A stretch of 64,000 bases of DNA from Mycobacteroides chelonae (GTDB lineage: Bacteria > Actinomycetota > Actinomycetes > Mycobacteriales > Mycobacteriaceae): assembly GCA_014204435.1 (NCBI GenBank), contig JACHLF010000001.1, forward strand, positions 186,001 to 250,000, in the 5' to 3' direction. The translations under genes and the position numbers were made by a program. The notes below the pieces were generated by a model. It did no database searches, was not told where the DNA came from, and worked only from the letters and a program-made list of their open reading frames with translations. Positions 43,886 to 53,081 of this stretch are shown here, in pieces. Positions within the stretch are counted from its first letter, which is position 1; each line of letters begins with the position of its first letter.

Positions 43886-44485
43886 GTGCGAGGTGTGATC
43901 GCGGCGATGGCCGCGCTGGTTCTGCTCATCACCGCATGTTCCACCGGCGATGACGCCGTGGCGCGCGGCGGTCAGTTCCACTTCGTCTCGCCCGGGGGTA
44001 AGACGGATATTTTCTACGACCCGCCTGAGGCGCGGCAGACACCCGGGCCCATCGAGGGGCCCAGCCTGCTGGACCCGACGAAGACGCTGTCCTTGGGCGA
44101 TTTCGCCGGCAAGGTCGTTGTCATCAACGTGTGGGGGCAGTGGTGCGGTCCCTGTCGCTCGGAGTTCTCCGCGCTGGAGGACGTCTTCAAGGCGACTCAT
44201 GCCCAAGGGGTGGAGTTTCTGGGTATCAACGTTCGGGACAACGAGATCACCAAGGCGCAGGACTTCGTAACCGACCGCAAGGTGCCGTACCCATCCGTGT
44301 ACGACCCGCCGATGCGCACGCTCATCGCGTTCGGCAAGAAGTTCCCCACCGGCGCCATCCCCGCGACCCTGGTGTTGGACCGTAAGCACCGGGTGGCGGC
44401 GGTGTTCCTGCGCGAACTGCTTACCCAAGACCTGCAGCCCGTCGTCGAGCGGATCGCGAAAGAGCCTGCGGGAGGAGCGAAGTGA
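43886..44485 (+). CDS. TlpA/ResA-like thiol-disulphide lipoprotein (Rv0526 orthologue)
   Basis: 199 residues. A lipobox, VLLITAC, ends a signal sequence, so the thioredoxin fold lies outside the membrane. The redox centre is WCGPC in [20 protein letters not shown], with [15 protein letters not shown] as the cis-proline strand. It should keep the cytochrome c haem-binding cysteines reduced, receiving electrons from CcdA encoded next. GTG at 43886; its stop overlaps the ccdA start. Confidence 0.9.
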   Translation: MRGVIAAMAALVLLITACSTGDDAVARGGQFHFVSPGGKTDIFYDPPEARQTPGPIEGPSLLDPTKTLSLGDFAGKVVVINVWGQWCGPCRSEFSALEDVFKATHAQGVEFLGINVRDNEITKAQDFVTDRKVPYPSVYDPPMRTLIAFGKKFPTGAIPATLVLDRKHRVAAVFLRELLTQDLQPVVERIAKEPAGGAK

Positions 44486-45261
44486 TTCTCGCCGACGCCG
44501 GATCCGCCTTCCAGGATGCGGCTACCAGCGGACCGCTGCTGCTGGCGTTGGGTGCCTGCGCGCTGGCCGGACTGGTGTCGTTCGCGTCGCCGTGCGTGAT
44601 TCCGCTGGTGCCCGGGTACCTGTCGTACCTGGCCGCGGTGGTGGGCGCCGACGACCGGGATAGTGCCCGTTCCGCGCGGCTGCGGGTCGCCGGGTCGGCC
44701 TTGCTGTTCGTCGCCGGGTTCACCGCGGTGTTCCTCCTGGGCACGGTCGCGGTGATGGGCATGACGACCACGCTGATCACGAATCAGGTGCTGCTGCAAC
44801 GCATCGGGGGAGTGATCACGATCGCGATGGGCTTGGTGTTCGTCGGCCTGGTGCCGGCCCTGCAACGGGATATTCGGTTCACGCCGCGCCGCATCTCCAC
44901 GGTGGCCGGCGCTCCGCTGCTGGGTGCGGTCTTCGCGCTCGGGTGGACCCCGTGCCTGGGGCCGACCCTGACCGGCGTGGTGGCCGTCGCGTCGGCCACC
45001 GAGGGCGCCGACGTAGCCCGGGGGATCACGCTGGTGATCGCCTACTGCCTCGGGCTGGGAATCCCATTCCTGCTACTGGCCTTCGGTTCGGCCCGTGCGG
45101 TGCGCGGCATGGACTGGCTGCGCCGTCACACCCGGACCATTCAGATTATCGGCGGTATCGCGCTGCTGGCGGTCGGCGTCGCGCTGATCACCGGCGTGTG
45201 GGCCGATTTCGTCTCCTGGGTGCGTGATTCGGTTGTTTCGGACGCGAGGTTGCCCATCTAG
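44482..45261 (+). CDS. ccdA: Cytochrome c biogenesis protein CcdA
   Basis: 259 residues, six or more membrane helices. CcdA passes electrons from cytosolic thioredoxin to the outer-side TlpA/ResA protein. The paired cysteines are in [19 protein letters not shown] and [16 protein letters not shown], as in the family. GTG at 44482 overlaps the previous stop (GTGA), and its own stop abuts resB, so translation is coupled. Confidence 0.93.
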   Translation: MILADAGSAFQDAATSGPLLLALGACALAGLVSFASPCVIPLVPGYLSYLAAVVGADDRDSARSARLRVAGSALLFVAGFTAVFLLGTVAVMGMTTTLITNQVLLQRIGGVITIAMGLVFVGLVPALQRDIRFTPRRISTVAGAPLLGAVFALGWTPCLGPTLTGVVAVASATEGADVARGITLVIAYCLGLGIPFLLLAFGSARAVRGMDWLRRHTRTIQIIGGIALLAVGVALITGVWADFVSWVRDSVVSDARLPI

Positions 45262-46868
45262 TGAAAATCGCCATGCGTCTCCTTTCGTTCTTGCGCAACA
45301 CCTGGCGCGGCCTGACGTCCATGGGCACCGCGCTGGCGCTGCTGGTGCTACTCGCACTCGGCGCCGTACCCGGGGCGATGCTGCCGCAGCGCGCGCTCAA
45401 CCAGGCCAAGGTCGATGAATATCTCGCGGAACACTCGACCATCGGTCCGTGGCTGGATCGTGTGCAGGCCTTCGACGTGTTCTCCAGCTTCTGGTTCACT
45501 GCGATCTACGTGCTGCTGTTCGTCTCGCTGGTGGGATGCATCATCCCCAGAACCGTCGAACACGCGAAGGCTCTTCGCGCGCAGCCGGTTCCGGTGCCTC
45601 GAAACCTGGGGCGCCTGCCCAAACATGCCGAACAAACTGTCGCCGCAGATCAGGAGGAGCTGGCCGGAGCCATCGCCCATCGGCTCCGGGGCTGGCGCAG
45701 CACCACGCGTCAGAACGGCGATGCCACCGAGATTTCCGCGGAGAAGGGCTACCTGCGCGAGTTCGGAAACCTGGTCTTCCACCTGTCGCTGGTGGGTCTG
45801 TTGGTGGCCTTTGCGGTCGGCAAGCTGTTCGGCTACGAGGGCAACGTCATCGTCATCGCCAACAACGGTCCCGGATTCTGCTCCTCGTCGCCGGCGGTCT
45901 TCGACTCGTTCCGGGCAGGCAACACCGTCGACGGCACCAACCTGGATCCGATCTGCCTCAAGGTCAAGGACTTCAAGGCCACGTATCTTGCTTCGGGGCA
46001 GGCGCATTCATTCGAATCGAACATCGAGTACCAGGCTGGCGACGACCTTCAGGACAATGTGTGGCGGCCGGATCGCCTGGCCATGAACCACCCGTTGCGC
46101 GTCAGTGGCAACCGCGTGTACCTGCTCGGTTACGGCTATGCACCCACCTTCACGGTGACCTTCCCGGACGGGCGCAAGCGCAGCGAGACGATTCAATGGC
46201 GGCCCGACGAACCCACCACACTGTTGTCTTCGGGCGCGGTGCGCGTCGATCCTCCCGCCGGTACCTACCCGGATCCCAACGTGCGCCGCAAGAATCAGAT
46301 CGCCATCCAGGGGCTGTTCGCACCCACCGAACAGCTGCACGGCACCCTGCTTTCCTCCAGCTTTCCGGAAATGCGCAAGCCTGCCGTGGCGATCAACATC
46401 TATCGCGGAGATACCGGACTGGACTCGGGTCGCGCGCAATCGATCTTCGAGCTCGACCCCCGCATGATCGAACAGAAACGGCTCAACCAGGTGGCTCGCG
46501 CCAATCTGTTGCCGGGGCAGTCGGTCATGCTCAACGACGGCACCATCGTCAGGTTCGACGGTGCGGTCAGCTTCGTGAATTTGCAGGTGTCGCGCGACCC
46601 CGCCCAACTGTGGGTGCTGATCTTCGCGCTGACCATGATGGCGGGCCTGGTGGTCTCGCTCGTCATCAAGCGCCGCCGGGTCTGGTCGCGGCTGACTCCG
46701 GGGGCGGCCGCGGGTACCGTAAACGTCGAGCTCGGAGGGCTTGCGCGTACCGACAGCTCCGGTTGGGGCGATGAGTTCGAGCGATGGTGCGACCGATGCC
46801 TTGAGGGCTTCGCCCCGCTGGGCACAGCCATGGCCGGCAACGGCCACAAAGATCAGGATGCCGAATGA
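45261..46868 (+). CDS. resB: Cytochrome c biogenesis protein ResB
   Basis: 535 residues, one half of the System II haem lyase. Membrane segments include LTSMGTALALLVLLALGAVP near the N-terminus, FTAIYVLLFVSLVGCIIPRT, a helix at VFHLSLVGLLVAFAVGKLFG, and one near the C-terminus (LWVLIFALTMMAGLVVSLVI). A large extracytoplasmic domain sits between. GTG at 45261 directly follows the ccdA stop; ATG at 45273 is an alternative. It ends overlapping ccsA by four bases (ATGA). Confidence 0.92.
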   Translation: MKIAMRLLSFLRNTWRGLTSMGTALALLVLLALGAVPGAMLPQRALNQAKVDEYLAEHSTIGPWLDRVQAFDVFSSFWFTAIYVLLFVSLVGCIIPRTVEHAKALRAQPVPVPRNLGRLPKHAEQTVAADQEELAGAIAHRLRGWRSTTRQNGDATEISAEKGYLREFGNLVFHLSLVGLLVAFAVGKLFGYEGNVIVIANNGPGFCSSSPAVFDSFRAGNTVDGTNLDPICLKVKDFKATYLASGQAHSFESNIEYQAGDDLQDNVWRPDRLAMNHPLRVSGNRVYLLGYGYAPTFTVTFPDGRKRSETIQWRPDEPTTLLSSGAVRVDPPAGTYPDPNVRRKNQIAIQGLFAPTEQLHGTLLSSSFPEMRKPAVAINIYRGDTGLDSGRAQSIFELDPRMIEQKRLNQVARANLLPGQSVMLNDGTIVRFDGAVSFVNLQVSRDPAQLWVLIFALTMMAGLVVSLVIKRRRVWSRLTPGAAAGTVNVELGGLARTDSSGWGDEFERWCDRCLEGFAPLGTAMAGNGHKDQDAE

Positions 46869-47824
46869 ATTCGACCAATATCGATGTGAATCTGGCCAGA
46901 TTCTCCGATTACGCCTTCACCTCGGCGATCGTGGTGATGGTCGGTGCGCTGGTGCTGTTGGCCATCGAGCTGGCCTACCGGCAGAGCAACAAGAGCGCCC
47001 AGCGTGAGCTCGTCAGCTCCGGTGGCGAGGTGGTGTCCGCCGATAAGAACCAGCCGGGTCTGGTGGTGCCGCAGGGCAAGCGTCCTCTCGGTGAGCGGGT
47101 TGGTGGAGCCGGGCTGGCCCTTGTCTATCTGGGCATCGGATTGCTGCTGGTGTGCATCGTGCTGCGCGGTGTGGCCACCTCGCGGGTGCCCTGGGGCAAC
47201 ATGTACGAGTTCATCAACCTCACCTGCGCATGCGGTCTGGTGACGGCGGCCGTCGTGCTACGCAAACGGTATGACCGGGCGCTCTGGGTCTTCGTGCTGA
47301 TCCCGGTGCTCATCCTGCTCACGGTGTCCGGCCGGTACCTGTACACCTATGCCGCTCCGGTGATGCCTGCGCTGCAGTCGTACTGGTTACCCATCCACGT
47401 GTCGGTCGTCAGCCTCGGATCGGGTGTTTTCCTGGTCGCCGGGGTGGCGAGCATCTTGTTCCTGATCAAGATGTACTTCCCCGACAACCCCTTCGCTGCG
47501 AAGCTGCCCGATGCCCAGGCTCTGGACCGACTGGCGTATCGAACCACCATCTTCGGATTCCCGATCTTCGGATTCGGCGTGATCTTCGGTGCCATCTGGG
47601 CCGAGGAAGCCTGGGGCAGATTCTGGGCATGGGACCCGAAGGAAACCGTCTCTTTCGTGGCCTGGGTTATCTACGCCGCTTACCTGCACGCCCGATCCAC
47701 CGCCGGGTGGCGGGACATGAAGGCGGCCTGGATCAACGTGGCCGGATTCGTGGCCATGGTGTTCAACCTGTTCTTCGTCAATCTGGTGACGGTCGGTCTT
47801 CACTCGTACGCTGGTGTGAGCTAG
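46865..47824 (+). CDS. ccsA: Cytochrome c biogenesis haem handling protein CcsA (CcsB)
   Basis: 319 residues, about eight membrane helices. The tryptophan-rich haem site AEEAWGRFWAWDPKETVSFV is present and flanked by conserved histidines (LPIHVSVVSLGSGVF and LVTVGLHSYAG). With ResB it moves haem out and attaches it to cytochrome c. ATG overlaps the resB stop (ATGA). Synteny matches Rv0529. Confidence 0.93.
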   Translation: MNSTNIDVNLARFSDYAFTSAIVVMVGALVLLAIELAYRQSNKSAQRELVSSGGEVVSADKNQPGLVVPQGKRPLGERVGGAGLALVYLGIGLLLVCIVLRGVATSRVPWGNMYEFINLTCACGLVTAAVVLRKRYDRALWVFVLIPVLILLTVSGRYLYTYAAPVMPALQSYWLPIHVSVVSLGSGVFLVAGVASILFLIKMYFPDNPFAAKLPDAQALDRLAYRTTIFGFPIFGFGVIFGAIWAEEAWGRFWAWDPKETVSFVAWVIYAAYLHARSTAGWRDMKAAWINVAGFVAMVFNLFFVNLVTVGLHSYAGVS

Positions 47825-47947
47825 CGAACTGTTCCGCCAGATCGGTTCATCACACCTGCGATAGGGTGCGATGCTGAGTCGTCCTGAACAGTCGTTCCGA
47901 ACTCGCCGCGTCCGAACTGCACGTCCAACCAATGCATTGGGGGATCG

Positions 47948-49447
47948 ATGTCTGACTATCCCGCGCACCGCGCGCCGGATGGGCCGTCGCCGTACACCGA
48001 GGAAGCGCAGGGCGGACCGACGGCCCCGCCATGGGCGGCTCAGGAGCCCGCGCAGCCGGTGATGTACGGTCAGAGCGCTCCGCAGCAGCCCCACGAGATG
48101 ACCCAGCAGTTCCAGGCTGTCCCGTTCCAGGACCCGTTTGCGCCGCAGCAGGACCTCGCGGGCCTGGGTGGCCACGATCCCTCTGTGCCTTCGCTGAACA
48201 CGCTCGGCGGCTCGTTCGCACCGCTTGATTTCACTCCGTCCGGCCAGGAAAACGCCGATCCCACCGCGATCGGCGCGGCCGGATCCTCGGGCGGGTTTCG
48301 GGCCGACAACCGATTCAGTGACTCCGGCGAGCAGCCCTCGCCGCCGACACCGTTCACGGCGGATCGCTGGGCTAGCGACACCCCGGCGTCGGGTATCCCG
48401 CAGCAGGCCCAGCAGCCCCCCGTCGGCGGCTCCCGCTACTACACCCCCGTGGGTGGCCAGCAGACCGGAATCGGCGCGCAGATTCGACCGGAACTGCCGC
48501 CGTCCTCGCGTGATCTGTCCACCTCGGCATTGCTGCGCCCGCACAAGCCCGCGCCGTCTGCGGGCTGGCGCAAGACTGTGTACCGTGCATCGTTCGGGAC
48601 AATCAACCTGGGCGAGGGCACCAAGAAGACCGAGGAAAACGACCTCGTCGCGCAGGTGAATCAGCCGCTGCAGGGCTGCTACAAGATCGCGTTGCTGAGC
48701 CTCAAGGGCGGCGTCGGCAAGACCACCGTCACCGCAACTCTGGGCGCGACCTTCGCCTCCATTCGCGGTGACCGCGTCATCGCCGTCGACGCGAACCCGG
48801 ACCGCGGCACGCTGAGCCAGAAGGTGCCGCTGGAGACGCCGGCGACGGTGCGGCACCTGCTGCGCGATGCCAATTCGATCCAGCGCTACAGCGACGTCCG
48901 CAGCTACACGTCACAGGGGCCCAGTCGTCTGGAGGTGCTCGCGTCGGAAAGCGACCCGGCGGTGTCCGAGGCGTTCAGCGCCGAGGACTACTCGCGCACC
49001 CTGGAGATTCTCGAGCGCTTCTACAGCGTGGTGCTCACCGACTGCGGTACCGGACTCATGCACTCGGCGATGTCGTCGGTGCTGGAGCAGGCCGACACCC
49101 TGGTTGTCATCAGTTCCGGTTCGGTGGACGGCGCGCGCAGTGCCTCGGCCACCCTGGACTGGCTCGATGCCCATGGACATCGAGAGCTGGTACGCCGCTC
49201 GGTTGCCGTCATCAACGCGGTACGTCCGCGTTCGGGCAAGGTCGACATGCAGAAGGTCGTCGATCACTTCTCGCGGCGGTGCCGTGCGGTGCGTCTGGTG
49301 CCGTTCGATCCGCACCTGGAAGAGGGCGCCGAGATCAGCCTGGATCGGCTCCGGCCGCAGACACGTCGCGCGCTCATCGAGCTGGCGGCCGTGGTGGCGC
49401 AGGGGTTCACCGGCACGCAGCGCCAGCAGCAGACCTTCCAGGGCTAG
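47948..49447 (+). CDS. MinD/ParA-like ATPase with disordered N-terminus (Rv0530 orthologue)
   Basis: 499 residues. The first ~210 are proline- and glutamine-rich and probably disordered. The ATPase part begins near residue 245: ALLSLKGGVGKTTVTATLGA is the deviant Walker A with Lys253, followed by VIAVDANPDRGTLSQK and VVLTDCGTGLMHSAMSSVL. This arrangement is like the mycobacterial EspI/Rv3876 type, but the gene is not in an ESX cluster; it follows the cytochrome c genes as Rv0530 does. Role unknown, perhaps positioning a membrane complex. Confidence 0.85.
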   Translation: MSDYPAHRAPDGPSPYTEEAQGGPTAPPWAAQEPAQPVMYGQSAPQQPHEMTQQFQAVPFQDPFAPQQDLAGLGGHDPSVPSLNTLGGSFAPLDFTPSGQENADPTAIGAAGSSGGFRADNRFSDSGEQPSPPTPFTADRWASDTPASGIPQQAQQPPVGGSRYYTPVGGQQTGIGAQIRPELPPSSRDLSTSALLRPHKPAPSAGWRKTVYRASFGTINLGEGTKKTEENDLVAQVNQPLQGCYKIALLSLKGGVGKTTVTATLGATFASIRGDRVIAVDANPDRGTLSQKVPLETPATVRHLLRDANSIQRYSDVRSYTSQGPSRLEVLASESDPAVSEAFSAEDYSRTLEILERFYSVVLTDCGTGLMHSAMSSVLEQADTLVVISSGSVDGARSASATLDWLDAHGHRELVRRSVAVINAVRPRSGKVDMQKVVDHFSRRCRAVRLVPFDPHLEEGAEISLDRLRPQTRRALIELAAVVAQGFTGTQRQQQTFQG

Positions 49448-49468
49448 CCGGCGCGGCGCGTCGGGGCC

Positions 49469-49630
49469 TTACTGCTCGGACGGATCGTTCTTGCTGATGC
49501 GCCAGAGGAAGTCGGGGTCGTCGTCGGGGCCGGTCACCCGGGTCTGGGGACGGGTCGGGACCGACTGGCTGATTCGCCACCCGGCGTAGATCAGCGCGCC
49601 GAGCACGAGCGCGATGAGCACGTAATACAC
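49469..49630 (-). CDS. Small single-helix membrane protein
   Basis: 53 residues. GTG at 49630 has a perfect AGGAGG six bases before it, which decides the start. Sequence: VYYVLIALVLGALIYAGWRI as a membrane helix, then a polar tail containing DDDPDFLWRISKNDPSEQ. WRIS occurs both in the helix end and in the tail. No family recognised. Convergent with the Rv0530-type gene. Confidence 0.72.
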   Translation of the reverse strand: MYYVLIALVLGALIYAGWRISQSVPTRPQTRVTGPDDDPDFLWRISKNDPSEQ

Positions 49631-49706
49631 AAGAGCCTCCTGAACAACTAACTCCGAATATACGCGCGGCCAAGGTTGGTGTTCGGTGCAGCGATAGGGT
49701 GGTGAC

Positions 49707-50042
49707 GTGGCTGAACGGTCGCCGGGGAGCCGGCTCGCTATCGACATCGCGTTGTACACCTTGGCGCGGTTGGGTCTTGCGGTCATCCTGACGCTGGTGA
49801 TCTTTGGGGTGGCCCGGCTCATCGGTTACCAGGACTTCCCGCTGGCGATCGCGATTCTGTTCGCGCTGATCATCGCGCTGCCGTTGGGCATGGCCGTGTT
49901 CGCGCCGCTGCGCCGTCGGGTGACCGCGAGTATCGCCGTCGTCGACGAGCGGCGCCGGGCCGATCGTGCGGATCTACAGGCACGCCTGCGCGGCGAGAGG
50001 CCCGGCGGAGCCGCAGGGGCGTCGACCTCCGACACCGACTAG
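49707..50042 (+). CDS. DUF4229 membrane protein (Rv0531 orthologue)
   Basis: 111 residues with two membrane helices (YTLARLGLAVILTLVIFGVA, LAIAILFALIIALPLGMAVF) and a charged cytosolic tail, RRRVTASIAVVDERRRADRA. This is the DUF4229 pattern. GTG at 49707. It is divergent from the small protein at 49630, with 76 bases between. Function unknown. Confidence 0.82.
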   Translation: MAERSPGSRLAIDIALYTLARLGLAVILTLVIFGVARLIGYQDFPLAIAILFALIIALPLGMAVFAPLRRRVTASIAVVDERRRADRADLQARLRGERPGGAAGASTSDTD

Positions 50043-50047
50043 CCCTC

Positions 50048-50110
50048 GCCGACTCTCCGCCTCGTGGCGGATTCGTATCTCATCTTCGCGCCATAAACGA
50101 GCGTGTCGAG
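50048..50110 (+). repeat. 63-bp palindromic intergenic repeat, copy C
   Basis: The same 63-base length as copies A and B, six bases after the DUF4229 stop. The core GTGGCGGATTCGTATC and the right part CGCCATAA...GCGTGTCG are conserved; the left arm has drifted (GCCGACTCTC instead of GCCGACACGC), so the outer stem is broken. The inner TGGCG/CGCCA pair is kept. Confidence 0.75.
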
Positions 50111-50204
50111 GTGTTCGGTAGGCCGTGAAACGCTCAGCGGAGCCAATAGCCTTGGCGGTGGTGGGGTCGACGATAGGTCGCCCGCCAGGGCCGGTGTGAG
50201 GGAT

Positions 50205-50228
50205 ACACCCCCTCCGAGGTAGGGGTGT
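50205..50228. promoter_or_regulatory. ACACCCC/GGGGTGT inverted repeat
   Basis: Perfect 7-bp arms at 50205-50211 and 50222-50228 around a 10-base spacer. The C-run/G-run form recalls metal-sensing (CsoR-type) operators, but the spacer is longer than in the copper box at 35696. It may instead be a leader hairpin. It is 136 bases before the secreted protein's ATG. Confidence 0.35.
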
Positions 50229-50363
50229 TCCGCCCCTCTTAACTTCTCATTGATTAAAAATGAACAAAAAGTGTACTGTGGGTGACATAGAAGCGGCGCC
50301 GTGCTTTTGTCTCCAGTGATTTTCCGGGGCCGCACCCGAATATGCGGATTTCACGGAGTCGCT

Positions 50364-50780
50364 ATGAATGCATTAACGAAGACTAGGAACGTTCTCTTCG
50401 GTACCGCGCTGTTGGCCCTTCCTCTGTACGGACTCACAACGCACGGCGCCAGCGTTCTGCGCGAGCCGGCCACGGCGGTATCGCTGGCAGGCCCGGTGGA
50501 GCCGATAACGCCGATACCCGGGCCTGGTGTCGGGGACGGTACCCGCCAGTCATTCACCAATCAGCAGCCCGGCAGGGACGGCAACACCGGCTGGGGAACG
50601 CTTCCTCATGGTCAGGGCCACGCGTGCCAAAACAGCTGGGTGTTCTGCGATGCCACCGGCAACCCCAATCGCTCGGATCTGCCTCCCGGCCTTACCCAAG
50701 GCGGCGGATGGGTGAGCGCGCCGGACCATACCGGTGTCACGTGCCAGAACACCGGCGTTGTTTGTAAGAACTTCTCCTGA
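50364..50780 (+). CDS. Secreted four-cysteine protein of unknown function
   Basis: 138 residues with a signal peptide (NVLFGTALLALPLYGLTTHG then ASV). The mature part has two similar cysteine motifs, GHACQNSWVFCDATGN and GVTCQNTGVVCKNFS, each CQN-x3/4-C, suggesting two disulphides, joined by a glycine/proline-rich linker. It has no close family that I recognise, though the paired-motif layout resembles the small secreted protein at 23079. ATG at 50364 is after a long AT-rich leader. Monocistronic. Confidence 0.7.
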   Translation: MNALTKTRNVLFGTALLALPLYGLTTHGASVLREPATAVSLAGPVEPITPIPGPGVGDGTRQSFTNQQPGRDGNTGWGTLPHGQGHACQNSWVFCDATGNPNRSDLPPGLTQGGGWVSAPDHTGVTCQNTGVVCKNFS

Positions 50781-50800
50781 GTGGTCGCTGACCTGGGTTG

Positions 50801-51673
50801 CTAGCTGAGCCAGGTCAGCGCGGAGGCGGTGAGAATCGCCCAGCCGAGCATGGCCAGCCCGGTGTCGCGCAGAGCCGGGATCAATTCCGGCCCTTGTGCT
50901 TTGGTGACCACCGGGCGGGCCGCCTTGACCATCAATGGCAGCATGACCAGCCCCAGCAGGCGCCACGGGTTACCGATGCCCAGGCCGATGCTGACCAGAA
51001 CAGGAACGGCGAGCAGCGCCGGGAACAGCACCCGGGTGCGGGCGTCCCCCAACCGGACGGCCAACGTGATCTTGCCGGATTCGCGATCGGTGGGGATGTC
51101 GCGCAGGTTGTTGGCGACCAGCACCGCGCTGGAAAAGCTGCCGATCGCCACCGCCAGCACAACGCCGAGCGGACTGACCGCCAGCGCCTGGACATACTCG
51201 GTGCCTAGGACCGCCACCAAACCGAAGAACACAAAGACGGCGATCTCGCCAAAGCCGCTGTATCCGTAGGGCTTCGAACCGCCGGTGTAGAACCAGGCTC
51301 CGGCGACGCACGCTGCCCCGACCGCCACTAGCCACCATGCGGCGGTGATGGCCAATGCCAAACCTGCCGCCGCGCCAAGAGCCAGGAATCCGATGGCCAC
51401 GGCCTTTACCGCCGAGGGTAAGGCCACCCGCGAGCCCACTAGGCGCAGCGGTCCGACCCTGTCGTCATCGGTTCCGCGGATACCGTCCGAGTAGTCATTG
51501 GCGAAGTTGACGCCGATGATCATGCAGATTGATACGGCCAGGGCGAGCAGGGCTTTCCACCAGACCGCTGAACCTGCTTCTGCCGCCGCGCCGGTACCGG
51601 CAATGACAGGGGCCAGCGCGTTAGGCCAGGTGCGGGGACGGGAACCTTCGATCCATTGCGCGATGCTGGCCAT
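50801..51673 (-). CDS. menA: 1,4-dihydroxy-2-naphthoate polyprenyltransferase MenA
   Basis: Adds the isoprenoid tail to DHNA in menaquinone synthesis. 290 residues, about eight membrane helices. UbiA-family Asp motifs are [20 protein letters not shown] (first) and [19 protein letters not shown] (second). ATG at 51673 ([19 protein letters not shown]) gives the family start. Synteny matches Rv0534c; fabH (Rv0533c) is not next to it here. Confidence 0.94.
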   Translation of the reverse strand: MASIAQWIEGSRPRTWPNALAPVIAGTGAAAEAGSAVWWKALLALAVSICMIIGVNFANDYSDGIRGTDDDRVGPLRLVGSRVALPSAVKAVAIGFLALGAAAGLALAITAAWWLVAVGAACVAGAWFYTGGSKPYGYSGFGEIAVFVFFGLVAVLGTEYVQALAVSPLGVVLAVAIGSFSSAVLVANNLRDIPTDRESGKITLAVRLGDARTRVLFPALLAVPVLVSIGLGIGNPWRLLGLVMLPLMVKAARPVVTKAQGPELIPALRDTGLAMLGWAILTASALTWLS

Positions 51674-51714
51674 GTGGCAGATCCTGCCACGGCGCGTTCA
51701 CGTCGTCCCGGAGG

Positions 51715-52120
51715 CTACGGGAAGATCAGGCCCGGGCCTCTGGTCACGGCCGCCGCAAACCGGGTCCGAACGTCAGCCCATGTCACCACGTCCCAGAACG
51801 CCCCGATGTAGTCCGCCTTCACGTTCTTGTACTGCAAGTAGTAGTAGGCGTGTTCGAAGACGTCCAGGCCCAGAAGCGGGATGGTGCCCAACGGTACATG
51901 GGAGTGCTGGTCGTGCATTTGGAAGGTCAGCAGCTTCTTGCCGAGGGTGTGGTACCCCAGCCATGCCCAGCCCGAGCGCTGAACGCCGTTGGCCGCCTTT
52001 TTCGTGGGAGTCGATTCCTTTCGCGACTGGTCGGAGCATGGTGAGCGCCAGGGCTCCCGTAGATGCCGCCGTCGTGAGTAAGAATTGTCTTCGATGTAGT
52101 TGAGAAACAATCGAATTCAC
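51715..52120 (-). pseudogene. Tat-exported Fe/Mn superoxide dismutase, deleted and frameshifted
   Basis: GTG at 52120 opens a twin-arginine signal, [20 protein letters not shown]. In another frame the end of an Fe/Mn SOD follows: [39 protein letters not shown] and [20 protein letters not shown], with the Asp and His ligands of the C-domain. The N-terminal SOD helices, with the two other His ligands, are missing (about 100 residues). So signal and C-terminus remain, and the protein is dead. Confidence 0.78.
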
Positions 52121-52289
52121 ATATCAACCGTAACCGTGATGGGCGATGCGTCAAGGTTCCCGGCACGAATCTGTCGCAATAGTATCGTCCGCGCGGACGC
52201 CGAAATGCGTTGGGAAATATTGCATATGTTTACGCGACCAATAAGCGTGGGGTGTGGCGATTCGCCCCAATTCGCCATGAGGCGGGACG

Positions 52290-53081
52290 GTGAACGACAA
52301 TAGCGGCATGCTCGCGGTGATCGGTGGTAGCGGTTTCTATTCGTTCTTCGACGCACCGGTGCGGACCGTTACCCCGTCGACACCCTATGGCGAGCCGAGC
52401 GCGCCCATCACCATCGGTCTGGTGGGAGAACGTGAGGTGGCGTTTCTGCCACGGCACGGCAGTTGTCACGAATTCTCCCCGCACACCGTGCCCTACCGCG
52501 CCAATATGTGGGCGTTGCGGGCGCTGGGGGTGCGTCGGGTCTTCGCGCCGTGCTCCGTGGGCAGCCTGACCCCGGACTTGGGACCCGGCTCCATCGTGGT
52601 GCCCGATCAGTTGGTCGACCGCACCAGCGGGCGTGAGCAGACGTACTTCGCAAGCGGCGGCATCCACGTGGAATTCGCCGATCCGTACTGCCCGGGGCTG
52701 CGCGCCGTATCCCTGCAGCCCGAGGCTGTTGATGGCGGCACCATGGTGGTGGTTCAGGGGCCGCGGTTCTCAACCCGTGCCGAAAGCCGATGGTATGCGT
52801 CTCAGGGTTTCACGCTGGTCAACATGACCGGATACCCCGAGGCGGTACTGGCTCGGGAACTCGAAATCTGCTATGCCGCAATCGCCTTGGTGACCGATCT
52901 GGATGCAGGCATCGAACATGGACAGGGTGTGCGGGCAGTCGACGTCTTCGCCGAGTTCGAGCGCAATATCGGCGGGTTCAAGGAGCTGGTGCGCTCTGCG
53001 GTCACTGCCACCGAATCCGTAGACACCTGCGCACATTGCCGTGCACATGAAGGCGTCAAGCTGCCCATCGAGCTTCCTTAG
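52290..53081 (+). CDS. 5'-methylthioadenosine phosphorylase (Rv0535 orthologue)
   Basis: 263 residues. Cleaves methylthioadenosine (from polyamine/AdoMet use) to adenine and methylthioribose-1-phosphate. Motifs: LAVIGGSGFYSFF, FLPRHGSCHEFSPHTVPYRA, VQGPRFSTRAESRWYASQG and NMTGYPEAVLARELEICYA. GTG at 52290 or ATG at 52308 could start it. Its stop overlaps the convergent PPOX pseudogene by four bases. Named pnp in older annotations. Confidence 0.9.
   Translation: MNDNSGMLAVIGGSGFYSFFDAPVRTVTPSTPYGEPSAPITIGLVGEREVAFLPRHGSCHEFSPHTVPYRANMWALRALGVRRVFAPCSVGSLTPDLGPGSIVVPDQLVDRTSGREQTYFASGGIHVEFADPYCPGLRAVSLQPEAVDGGTMVVVQGPRFSTRAESRWYASQGFTLVNMTGYPEAVLARELEICYAAIALVTDLDAGIEHGQGVRAVDVFAEFERNIGGFKELVRSAVTATESVDTCAHCRAHEGVKLPIELP

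Larger units (their letters stand above)
50043..50363 (+). promoter_or_regulatory. Non-coding region before the secreted four-cysteine protein
   Basis: 321 bases without a gene. It holds palindromic repeat copy C (50048-50110), an inverted repeat ACACCCC/GGGGTGT (50205-50228) and an AT-rich stretch (50240-50285, containing TTGATTAAAAATGAACAAAA) that stands out from the GC-rich surroundings and may contain the promoter. The leader to the ATG at 50364 could be long. Confidence 0.5.
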
